This document shows positions 5,373-12,800 of a stretch of DNA of 13,459 nt, piece after piece. Where the stretch lies: NCBI GenBank assembly GCA_004557655.1, contig SFGJ01000029.1, positions 1 to 13,459 of the forward strand. Direction: 5' to 3'. The translations under genes and the position numbers were made by a program. A model generated the notes under the pieces. The model was given only the letters and a program-made list of their open reading frames with translations. It was not told the origin of the DNA and searched no databases. Source of the DNA: Clostridiales bacterium (lineage in GTDB: Bacteria; Bacillota; Clostridia; Oscillospirales; Oscillospiraceae). Within the stretch, counting starts at the first letter, position 1. Each line of letters opens with the position of its first letter.

Positions 5373-6434
5373 TCACTGCTCTTCCTGCCCGTGCAGCGTC
5401 ACGGTAAAGGTAGAGCCCTTCCCGGGTCGGGAGAACACCTGTACCTGCCCGCCGCACAGCTCCACCGCTCTGCGCACGATGGACAGACCCAGACCGTTGC
5501 CCCGGCTGTCGGGGTACGGCGACCCCCGGTAGAACTTGTCAAAAATGTGCCGCTGGGTCTCCTGGTCCATTCCAATGCCGGTGTCGGATACGGACACGGT
5601 GATCCTCCCTTGCTCCTTGCGCAGCACCACGGTGATCTGTCCCCCGGTGGGGGTGAAGCGTATGGCGTTGGAAATGAGGTTGGACCAGATATGCTCCACC
5701 AGCTCCTCGTTGCCGTAGTAGTCTACCGGGTCCAGATCGCCCTCCACTGTCAGACCCTTTTGCAGCCAGCCCCGCTCCTGTTGCCGAATGCACCGGCGCA
5801 GCTGCTCGTCCAGACTGTAGGTAGTTTTGCCGGATACGATTTCCGTGTTTTCAAACTGCGTCAGCTCCAGAATGTGGGTGCTCATGGATGCCAGCCGCTC
5901 CGACTGGCGCACGATAGTGTCCGTATAGGTCTGCCGCTGCTCCTCGGTCAGGTCCTTACTCTGCAGGAGCTTGGCAAAGCCCCGGATGGAGATGAGGGGC
6001 GTTTTGAACTCGTGGGAAAAGGTATTGACAAAATCTGACCGCAGCAGCTCCACGCTGCCCAGCTCCTCGGCCATTTTGTTAAAGCTGCGGATATAATCCG
6101 CCATCTCGCCGCCGGTGCCCCGCAGCTCGACCCGCACGGAGTAATCCCCCGCCGCCACGGCCCGGGTAGCTTGCATCAGACGGGAAAGAGGCTCCAGATA
6201 CAGCCGGAAAATGACAATGGCCAGCACAACGCCCAGTATGGCGCTCACCACCAATATAAGGATAGGCCACAGCAGGGTGTAGTCATTGTCGTTCAGCCGC
6301 ACCAACTGCTCCACCAAAGTGTAAATGCCCAGGGCCAGCGCCGCGAACACCAGCACCAGAACCAGAACCAGCAAAGACATGGTGCCCAGGAGCCGGGCGG
6401 GAGGATTCTCTTTTTTGACCTTACTTTTTCTCAT
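5373..6434 (-). CDS. Sensor histidine kinase (two-component)
   Basis: A 353-residue membrane kinase that autophosphorylates on His and passes phosphate to the adjacent response regulator. Two transmembrane helices (about 16-39 and 54-77) flank a very short outer loop of about 15 residues, so it likely senses through the membrane or a partner rather than with an extracellular domain. HAMP about 78-130. H-box FSHEFKTPL with His141. N-box NLISNAIRF (Asn256). G1 DTGIGM at 284-289, F-box FDKFYRG at 298-304, G2 GNGLGLS at 312-318. All key ATP-binding residues are present. The start at 6434 has GGAGG six bases upstream and overlaps the regulator gene by 14 bases; a longer in-frame extension to 6554 lies inside the regulator gene and is rejected. 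Ligand unknown. Confidence 0.93.
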   Translation of the reverse strand: MRKSKVKKENPPARLLGTMSLLVLVLVLVFAALALGIYTLVEQLVRLNDNDYTLLWPILILVVSAILGVVLAIVIFRLYLEPLSRLMQATRAVAAGDYSVRVELRGTGGEMADYIRSFNKMAEELGSVELLRSDFVNTFSHEFKTPLISIRGFAKLLQSKDLTEEQRQTYTDTIVRQSERLASMSTHILELTQFENTEIVSGKTTYSLDEQLRRCIRQQERGWLQKGLTVEGDLDPVDYYGNEELVEHIWSNLISNAIRFTPTGGQITVVLRKEQGRITVSVSDTGIGMDQETQRHIFDKFYRGSPYPDSRGNGLGLSIVRRAVELCGGQVQVFSRPGKGSTFTVTLHGQEEQ

Positions 6435-7113
6435 TTTTATCCTCCAGCGGTATTCCCATGTAGCCGAAGCCCCGGATGGTCCGCACCTCGAAATCTGAAT
6501 TCCCCCGGAACTTATCCCGAAGCCGGGAGATGTATACCTCAACCGTATGCTCATCCACGGTGCTGTCCAGATCCCAGATGTCGTCGATGAGCTGGCGCTT
6601 GGTGAATAGGGTCCTGGGATAGGACAGCAGCTTATACAGCAGCATGAATTCCTTGGCAGTGAGCTGCTCTGTGCCTCCGGGCGTGATGACCTGCAGGGCC
6701 CTGCGGTCCAAAACAGTGGTGCCCACCGTCAGCCGCCGCTCCGCTGTGCTGCGGTACCGCCGCAGCAGGGCCTCGATACGCCAGAGCATCTCCTCTTCAT
6801 CCAGGGGCTTTACCATGTAGTCGTCGGTGCCGGCCCGGAACCCCCTGCGCTTATCCTCCTGTGTTACCCGGGCCGTCACCATCAGCACCGGCAGGTCGCA
6901 GTTCCCCTCCCGGAGGGTCTGGGTGAAGGCGATGCCATCCATCCGGGGCATGGTGATGTCCACCACCGCCAGATCGCACTGGTAATGTTCCATGACCTCC
7001 AGGGCCTCCACGCCGTCCCGCGCGGGACACGGCTCGTAGCCCGCCTGCCGCAGCACCTCGCACATTAAAAGCCGGGTGCTCTCATCATCCTCGGCCACCA
7101 GGATCCGAAACAT
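6421..7113 (-). CDS. OmpR/PhoB-type response regulator
   Basis: A 230-residue transcription factor. The receiver domain (1-118) has the acidic pair Asp9-Asp10, phospho-acceptor Asp52 in VVDITMPRMDG, Thr80 and Lys102 in YMVKPLDEEE. The C-terminal winged helix (about 130-220) carries LTAKEFMLLYKLLSYP and the recognition region DEHTVEVYISRLRDKF with GFGYMG at the wing, typical of OmpR/PhoB. AAGGAGGGG precedes the start. It is first in an operon with its kinase (14-base overlap, so coupled translation). It stands back-to-back with degV. Members of this class bind direct repeats with about 11-bp spacing, and a repeat of that form is present in the intergenic region. Confidence 0.95.
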   Translation of the reverse strand: MFRILVAEDDESTRLLMCEVLRQAGYEPCPARDGVEALEVMEHYQCDLAVVDITMPRMDGIAFTQTLREGNCDLPVLMVTARVTQEDKRRGFRAGTDDYMVKPLDEEEMLWRIEALLRRYRSTAERRLTVGTTVLDRRALQVITPGGTEQLTAKEFMLLYKLLSYPRTLFTKRQLIDDIWDLDSTVDEHTVEVYISRLRDKFRGNSDFEVRTIRGFGYMGIPLEDKNEKK

Positions 7114-7140
7114 ACAACCCCTCCTTTGCCTTTTTTCCCA

Positions 7141-7169
7141 ATTCTATCACAGGATTTTTAAAAAATCGA
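7141..7169 (-). promoter_or_regulatory. Possible promoter of the two-component operon
   Basis: Minus strand TAGAAT (7146-7141) is a good -10 sited 28 bases before the regulator ATG. The hexamer 17 bases upstream is TCGATT (7169-7164), a poor -35. A perfect 7-1-7 inverted repeat, GATTTTT-A-AAAAATC, at 7153-7167 overlaps this spacer and -35. Weak -35 boxes fit an activator-dependent or autoregulated promoter. Confidence 0.35.
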
Positions 7170-7178
7170 GTCCTTTTA

Positions 7179-7208
7179 GAGGTTGGTTTGAGGTTTATTC
7201 AGTATACT
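7179..7208 (+). promoter_or_regulatory. GAGGTT direct repeats and -10 box of the degV promoter
   Basis: GAGGTT occurs at 7179-7184 and again at 7190-7195, exactly 11 bp apart, so both lie on one helix face. A TATACT -10 follows at 7203-7208. The place where a -35 should be (about 7180-7185) is occupied by the first repeat and does not resemble TTGACA. This is the layout of PhoB/PhoP-class activated promoters. The natural candidate to bind is the divergently encoded OmpR-type regulator. Confidence 0.45.
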
Positions 7209-7245
7209 AAACTGCGTTAGTAGAGAAAGTAGGAGGAATAGCTGC

Positions 7246-8106
7246 ATGTCCAGACCTGTTTGCATCACATATGACAGCACTTGCGACCTGACCACTGCCC
7301 TGCTGGAGCGGTTCAAAATTCGCACCGTACCCCTGACCATCCAGAGCGGAGAGCGGGTCTTCCCTGATGATGGGAGTTACACCTCGGCGGATCTGTACGC
7401 CGACTATCGCAAGGACGGCACCCTGCCCAAGACGGCGGCGGTGAGTCCGGAGCAGTTTAAGGCGTTTTTCGGTCCCATTTTGGAAGAGGGCCTTGACATC
7501 GTTCACATAGACATCAGCGCCGACCTTTCCTGTACCTGCCAGAACGCGCTTGTTGCGGTGGCGGAGTTGGAGGCGGGGGATCGCATCCATGTGGTGGACA
7601 GCCGGCAGCTTTCCACCGGCGGAGGCCTTTTGGCCCTACAGGGAGCCAAGCTCCGGGATCAGGGCATGGCTGCTGGGGAGATTGCGGAGGAGCTGCGCAA
7701 GCTGGCGCCCCACAGCGACACCAGCTTTGTGCTGGATACCCTGGAGTATATGTGGAAAGGCGGCCGCTGCAGCGGCGTGGCAGCTCTGGGCGCCAATGTC
7801 CTCAAGCTCAAGCCCTGCCTTGAAATGCAGAGCGGCAAGCTGACGGTTTGCAAAAAATACCGTGGCTCCATGGAAAAGGTGTACCGACAGTACATCACCG
7901 AGCGGCTGGCGGGGAAATCCGTGGTGGAGGATTGGGCGTTCATCACCCATTCCGGCGAAGTTTCGGAGCAGACCCTGCAGGAGCTGACGGAACTGGTGAA
8001 GACCCTGGCCCCCTTTAAGGAGGTTTTTGTGACCCAGGCAGGCTGCACCGTGTCTTCCCACTGCGGCCCCGGCACTCTGGGTGTGCTGTTTCTGCGGGCA
8101 GATTGA
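7246..8106 (+). CDS. DegV family fatty-acid-binding protein
   Basis: A 286-residue cytoplasmic protein of the DegV/FakB family. Known members bind a single fatty acid and present it to the kinase FakA for phosphorylation and entry into phospholipid synthesis. Motifs: DSTCDL at 10-15, TAAVSP at 63-68 (the usual T-S-x-P-S loop), ISADLSCTCQNA at 90-101 (usual ISS-x-LSGTYQSA), VDSRQLSTGGG at 117-127, LEYMWKGGRCSG, LKPCL, and a C-terminal SSHCGPGTLGVLF. Full length for the family. Cys is more frequent than usual in the second loop. AGGAGG at 7231-7236 sets the start. Monocistronic, ended by a terminator at 8171. No FakA/Dak-like kinase lies nearby, so partner and lipid are unknown. Confidence 0.92.
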   Translation: MSRPVCITYDSTCDLTTALLERFKIRTVPLTIQSGERVFPDDGSYTSADLYADYRKDGTLPKTAAVSPEQFKAFFGPILEEGLDIVHIDISADLSCTCQNALVAVAELEAGDRIHVVDSRQLSTGGGLLALQGAKLRDQGMAAGEIAEELRKLAPHSDTSFVLDTLEYMWKGGRCSGVAALGANVLKLKPCLEMQSGKLTVCKKYRGSMEKVYRQYITERLAGKSVVEDWAFITHSGEVSEQTLQELTELVKTLAPFKEVFVTQAGCTVSSHCGPGTLGVLFLRAD

Positions 8107-8170
8107 TGCCCGGATAGAGCTATACGGGCCAGACGAAAAACCATATTTATCATTAATCCTTGTCTATCAT

Positions 8171-8204
8171 ACAGGCTCCTGCCGAAAAAACGGCAGGAGC
8201 CTGT
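8171..8204 (+). terminator. Intrinsic terminator of degV
   Basis: A 14-bp perfect stem (8171-8184 with 8191-8204) and an A6 loop, followed by TGCTTTTCT. It lies 64 bases after the degV stop. The U-tract exists only on the plus strand. Confidence 0.85.
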
Positions 8205-8711
8205 TGCTTTTCTCCGGTTGTATGCTTTTGGCAATATGTGCCTGCCCGTCATATATGATGGACACACACTTGCCGTTAAAGGGGACGATCTCGCCGTCTA
8301 CGATAAAAATCCCCATTCCGCGCGCACAATAACCGTTCTCCAGAAAAGACAGCCACGGGTTATCCTCAAGGACAACCCGTGGCTGTCTTTTCTGGAGGCA
8401 GTTAAACAAGTATGTTTTTCCTTGCCTGAAAAAGCTGATCAGTTGCTTCATATCCCGGAAGGGCTTATTGCTGCACTTCCACGCTTTTAGACGGTAGAGC
8501 GTATGGCGGACCATTGACCTGTCGGCAACAAATCCACGTATATCAGAGTGCCTAATGCCGGGAACTGATACTCCGAGGCTCTTTCAGGGTGTATTCACAC
8601 AATTAAATAAAGTATTGTGTTGATTTCTGTTATTTTGTACTTGATAAGAGGTCATTACATATCAGTTTTGCAAATAAAATAAGAACCCATACGTGCATCG
8701 GGTGTCCATAC
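8205..8711. other. Gene-poor stretch with possible decayed coding sequence
   Basis: About 500 bases with no supportable gene. On the minus strand one frame is open from 8514 to 8167. Its part below 8340 looks coding (for example GMGIFIVDGEIVPFNGK) but lacks an RBS-backed start, runs through a long palindrome and ends inside the degV terminator. On the plus strand the frame up to the TAG at 8488-8490 also reads plausibly. Both could be remnants of a disrupted gene; I do not recognise a family. From 8500 to 8711 the sequence becomes AT-rich and I see only promoter-like DNA. Confidence 0.3.
8338..8397. terminator. Very long perfect hairpin, probable bidirectional terminator
   Basis: Arms 8338-8361 and 8374-8397 pair perfectly over 24 bp. 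The 12-base loop (8362-8373) holds a further TCCT/AGGA pairing, so the structure is almost closed. AGAAAAGACAG on one side and CTGTCTTTTCT on the other put a U-rich stretch at the stem foot on both strands. A terminator is the simplest reading; a mobile palindromic element is possible because no gene ends next to it on either strand. Confidence 0.6.
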
Positions 8712-8740
8712 TTTACAAACCGAATTCTATATGTTATCCC
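8712..8740 (+). promoter_or_regulatory. Possible promoter of the tetR operon
   Basis: TTTACA at 8712-8717, a 17-base spacer and TATCCC at 8735-8740, preceded by a TGn extended -10 element at 8732-8734. The -10 itself is weak. Initiation near 8747 would fall inside the adjacent operator, as expected for a self-repressed TetR gene. Confidence 0.4.
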
Positions 8741-8741
8741 A

Positions 8742-8765
8742 TATTGACCGAACAATCGGTTAATA
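8742..8765. promoter_or_regulatory. TetR-type operator (24-bp inverted repeat)
   Basis: TATTGACCGA, four bases ACAA, TCGGTTAATA: ten-base arms with a single G/T mismatch. Size, symmetry and place (20 bases before the TetR ATG, at or just after the predicted transcription start) are typical of an autoregulatory TetR operator. A partial half-site, AACCGA, is at 8718-8723. Confidence 0.7.
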
Positions 8766-8784
8766 CAATAAAGTGAGGATGCCC

Positions 8785-9375
8785 ATGAAAGGACGCGACG
8801 AACAGGCATTTCAGCGGAAGAAGGCTGAGATCATGGAGACCTGTTTCAACTGCTATGCGGAAAACGGCCTGACCGGAACGGGCATTCAGGCGCTGGCCGA
8901 TGCCTGCGGCTTGTCTAAAGCCAGCCTGTATACTTATTTCGATACGCTCGACGATTTGATTGTGGAATCCACCGCGTACTGTATGAGGAAGGTGGAGGAC
9001 GATTTCATGCAGCTTTCGCCCACCGGGATACAGGATATTTCCAAATTCATTGACGAGGTGCCCTACTGGACTGCAGAGCATCATAGCAAAAAATACCGGC
9101 TGATGTATCAGGTATATACCCATCCCAAATACATCGAGCACGGCAAGGCATTCTTTGCCGGGGTGAATGAGCGCTATCATTCCTATGCCAGACAGCTGGA
9201 GCCCCTGCTGGGTATGCCCTGCGATGTGATCACGCCGCTCATCTTCATCTTTGTCCGCGCGTCGGTGCATTATGCCATGTTTGAAGACGAGTATTACCTG
9301 AAGAGCCAGATGGATGTGCTGAAGCAAAGCATTTCCCTGCTCAGCGGTCAGTACCGAAAGGAGAAGCACGATTAA
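8785..9375 (+). CDS. TetR/AcrR family transcriptional regulator
   Basis: A 196-residue dimeric repressor. The N-terminal TetR_N domain (about 9-58) has the helix-turn-helix at 32-51 (TGIQALADACGLSKASLYTY followed by FDTLDDL). The C-terminal part (60-196) is all-helical and would bind a small ligand, with no recognised subfamily. Three starts are possible in frame: GTG 8773, ATG 8779 and ATG 8785. AGTGAGGA at 8772-8779 is well placed only for 8785. An inverted-repeat operator lies directly upstream, implying autorepression. It is followed in the same direction by a small unknown gene and a giant exported protein, which it probably controls. A multidrug-efflux role is not supported because no pump gene is present. 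Confidence 0.93.
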   Translation: MKGRDEQAFQRKKAEIMETCFNCYAENGLTGTGIQALADACGLSKASLYTYFDTLDDLIVESTAYCMRKVEDDFMQLSPTGIQDISKFIDEVPYWTAEHHSKKYRLMYQVYTHPKYIEHGKAFFAGVNERYHSYARQLEPLLGMPCDVITPLIFIFVRASVHYAMFEDEYYLKSQMDVLKQSISLLSGQYRKEKHD

Positions 9376-9410
9376 AGAAACGGACATGGATTTCTTTGTT
9401 GTGCTGCCTG

Positions 9411-9464
9411 CTGATACTTTGCTGCATCCGGCTGCGGCACAGTATCAGCGCAGCCGGATGCAGC
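9411..9464. repeat. Interleaved inverted repeats before the 108-residue gene
   Basis: Two inverted-repeat pairs overlap in the order A-B-A'-B'. A is CTGATACT at 9411-9418 with A' at 9441-9448 (8 bp). B is the 16-base GCTGCATCCGGCTGCG at 9421-9436 with B' at 9449-9464. Both pairs are perfect. Only two bases separate A from B and none separate A' from B', so as RNA the two stems are probably mutually exclusive rather than a standard pseudoknot. There is no U-tract, so it is not a conventional terminator. It lies 36 bases after the TetR stop and 7 before the next ATG. Confidence 0.75.
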
Positions 9465-9471
9465 CGTCCGG

Positions 9472-9798
9472 ATGAGCGTCGTCTATGATCTACAGACGGT
9501 GCAAAGCACCCTGACAGCGAGCTGCATACTCTACGAGACCACGGGCAGGAGCCTGAGCGATACGCAGATACAGCAGATTACAGATAATGTGCCGGAACAC
9601 TTCATTGGCCTGGGCGTGCTGGAAAACCTGCTGCGCGAAGCAGGACAGGCGGACATTGACGAGCAGATCGACGCGTTTCTGTCGGACATGGGCTTCACGC
9701 CGGACGCCATCTATCAGGCGCTGAAGGCGTTGGTGAGCCGGCATCGCAGCAACTACGAGATTGAAAGCCACCCTGAATGGTTGACGGTTTCCAACTGA
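9472..9798 (+). CDS. Hypothetical protein, 108 residues
   Basis: I do not recognise this family. The protein is soluble, acidic and predicted largely helical, with no signal peptide, no membrane segment and a single Cys (Cys18). Segments such as SDTQIQQITDNVPEHFIGLGVLENLLREAG and DIDEQIDAFLSDMGFTPDAIYQALKALVSRH look like consecutive amphipathic helices. There is no clear Shine-Dalgarno before ATG 9472; the frame is closed by a TGA at 9412-9414, and no other start fits better. Instead a strong hairpin (B-B') ends 7 bases before the ATG. It sits 25 bases before the giant exported protein and 96 after tetR, so it is probably part of that operon. Initiation could be by translational coupling or be controlled by the hairpin. 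Confidence 0.65.
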   Translation: MSVVYDLQTVQSTLTASCILYETTGRSLSDTQIQQITDNVPEHFIGLGVLENLLREAGQADIDEQIDAFLSDMGFTPDAIYQALKALVSRHRSNYEIESHPEWLTVSN

Positions 9799-9823
9799 GT
9801 TCGATAAACAGGAGGTTCATTAC

Positions 9824-12800
9824 ATGGCAAAACGATTTCTTCCCCTTCTGCTGACGCTCGCTCTGCTTCTGTGCAGCACAGTGAGCTTTGGCGAACAATT
9901 GCCCGGTCTCAGCACCGCAAGGATCAATGAGCTGCAGGAGATGGCTGGCGAAAACGGCGCGCAGTGGACCGAGGGCACGCCGCCCTCGTCGGACATGAAC
10001 GCCTTCCAGATGTGGCAATGGACAGATTGGTTCCTGTCAAACAGGGTGCGCAGCCTGCTGGGCACGATCCGGGATTATGAACAGCTGGAACCAGACGTCC
10101 CTCTGTATGCTCAGGCGGAGGAGGATCAATGGCAGCTGCGCGAAACGGAGAACATACTCTCCCGCTTTGAAGCGCAGCTGGAGAAAGACCGTCTGACGAT
10201 TCTCAACGGCATCAGCCTGTATCAGAGCGACGGCACAAGCGACGCCGAGCGTCTGACTGTCTGCAAGCGCATCCTTGAAGCCGAAAGCGAGATACGGCAG
10301 ATAATAGAAACAATCTGCGAGGATTACGATACATACCTGGCATCGGTGGACAACTGCTGCCGCGGATTGCAGGCAAGTTACGGCGGTTATACACTTGATG
10401 TGCATGACAATACATTTAACAGTCTTCTCCAAAACGCCGAAGCTCTGGAAAACAGTGAAAATGCCGCCGTGTCGGATTTCAGCGTTTCTGTCATTTCCAC
10501 GTACCAGTTCAGAATCCGGGTCTGCGCTCCGGACCAAAAACCGATTGAAAACGCGACGGTCACGGTGACAAGCCGGCTGAACGGGACACAAAAACAGACG
10601 GCCACCGACGCGAAGGGCGATGCGGTCTTCTGGGTAGGCGACCTGGGCGCGGACGAAAACGGCGAGCTGCTGCTGAATCTGCACATCGAGGCCGCGGGCT
10701 ACCGCACCCGTGAGGTGCAGACTGTCAGTCTCCGCAGAGGCGAAACCCGGAGCTTTGATTTGCAGAAGGATGACGGCACTCCCTATCTGATTATGGGCTC
10801 CTTCAACGGCAGGGATATTCTCACCGAATTATACTCCTATTACTGCTCGCAGGAGAACACGGCGAACCATACCTTTGCCGTCAAGCTGCACTGCGATACG
10901 GACGGCGAGCTGGAACTGCGCTATTCCGTTGATACAGAGGCTACCGAATACAGGACTGCGGTGAAGACCTTCTCCGCAACCGACAGCGACAATACGGTGC
11001 TGGAATTCGAGGATCAGTGGCTGCGTAAGCTGATTCCGGGCGCCAGGGTGTCCTTTACAATAAAAGCCGACGGGAAGCAGTATACCACCGATACACTGCT
11101 TATCGTACAGAAGGGTACGGCGGAGAAACCTACCCTTAACGCTCAGCCTCAGATCCTCCCTGAGGGGGAAATTAACCCTTCTTACAATCCGGTGACTGCG
11201 CTGACAAATGAGAAAAACATATTATTTGACAACACCGGCGCTGACATGCCCAAACCTTCCGAGAAGGATATAAGCTATGGCAGCAACGGCTTGGAGCCGA
11301 ACGAAACACAGCAGCTTTTCAGTCAATTCGACATTGCCGCCGGAGAATCCCGGTATATGGAAATCGGCGGCCAGACCTATCTGTTCTGGCTTCAGCCCGG
11401 TTTAAGCAATCTGACCGCGCGGCTGCAATGGTACAACCTGAATGACAGCAGCAGGAATGGAGAGGTCAGCTGGCTGAGCAACGAGGGACAGCAATTACAA
11501 CGACTGAGCTTTGCGGATTACGCCTTCGCCGCTGAGTCCGTGGGAGACTTCTGCGCACTGACGATTCTGAGCGGCGCGTTTTCCGGCACATCTGCTGAAG
11601 CACCCACTCGATCCGCTGTGACGACCGTGCTGATGGAGACTAATCCCGAGAGAGGACTTGATATAATAGGCTATCAGGAGGTAAATTTAACTCAGAGCGG
11701 CGATTCTCCCGTTATGCCGGAGGTCTGTCTCAGCGTGAATGGCGACGATGTCAGCATCGTCAGTAGCTATTCCACAGCCGGCAATCCGGAGAAGATCGAA
11801 AGCCTTGTTTATCAGGATTTGAACAGCGGGGAAGAGCCTCTGCGTTTGACCTGCGCGGATGAAGCGGAGATTGTCCAATATCGCATCGCAACGACCGCGG
11901 CATCGGGTCAGCAGACCGCGCTCTACACTCTGAATGCAGAGGGCGCGCTTTCCATCCTGACCACCGACAACAGAGATGTGCTGGCACAGGGAGATATCAT
12001 CAGCTTCCGTGTTCTGACAGACGCCGAGAGCGGAACTACCGCAGACAGGCTGTTCTATCTGGAACAGGTTAGGACGGAGGAGGGCGGCACCATCCAGCGC
12101 CTCAAGAGCGTTACGCCCAACGGAAAGCAGAAAACCGATTACGACATTGAGACCGGAGCGACGCTCTTTGACATCGTCCGCTACGGCGGAGGGGTCTATC
12201 TGTACTGGACGGAGTGCTCAACGCCGGATGCTTCCTCAGGCATCGAGGAGGAATATCTGGTCCGCTGCGTGCGCTATGATCCGGGCACTGATACGGCTTA
12301 CGGCCCGTTCAGCCTGGTGGAGCTTGGCGAATGCCCCAACAGCATCAAGCTGCAGGACAGCGGCACCGGCTTCTACTCGGTGGATCTGCAAAGCAGCCAG
12401 GGCTCCTATCTGCGGCAGTCCCTCTCCCGGTTCACCTTTGGGCCTATCTCCTCCGCCGGGATGAAGGCGGCTGAGCTCAGCGATCCCTGCGTCAGCGCCG
12501 GTGACTATACCGGGCTGGTGTTCTCTGTGAAGAATACCGGCAATGTGCCTCTCTCCGCTTTCGATGTGGAAATCATTGACACAGAGACAGATGCGCTGGT
12601 GCAGACGCTGCACATCGATTTGGACGATCCCGAACTCAGCACAAACAAATACTACTTCCATGGTGCAAAATATACGATAACAGGTACAAATGCCCTGCGC
12701 CGGATCAGCAGCATGTACGATCCGCTGAATCATGACGGCTGGGAGATCACCGCCGCCACCGCCGCAGACCGCACGGTGCGCAGCGTCCGCACTGACCTGC

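Noticed and set aside
4731..6038. 435-codon plus-strand ORF
   Set aside because: It lies antisense to the PAP2 gene and the histidine kinase, whose family motifs are unmistakable. Long antisense frames are expected in GC-rich DNA.
6435..6554. N-terminal extension of the histidine kinase
   Set aside because: It lies inside the response regulator gene; the 6434 start has GGAGG six bases upstream and leads directly to the first membrane helix.
9411..9464. Ordinary intrinsic terminator of tetR
   Set aside because: The 16-bp stem is strong but no U-tract follows on either strand, and the next gene starts seven bases later.
10037..10684. 215-codon minus-strand ORF
   Set aside because: Antisense to the exported protein; no RBS or recognisable motif.
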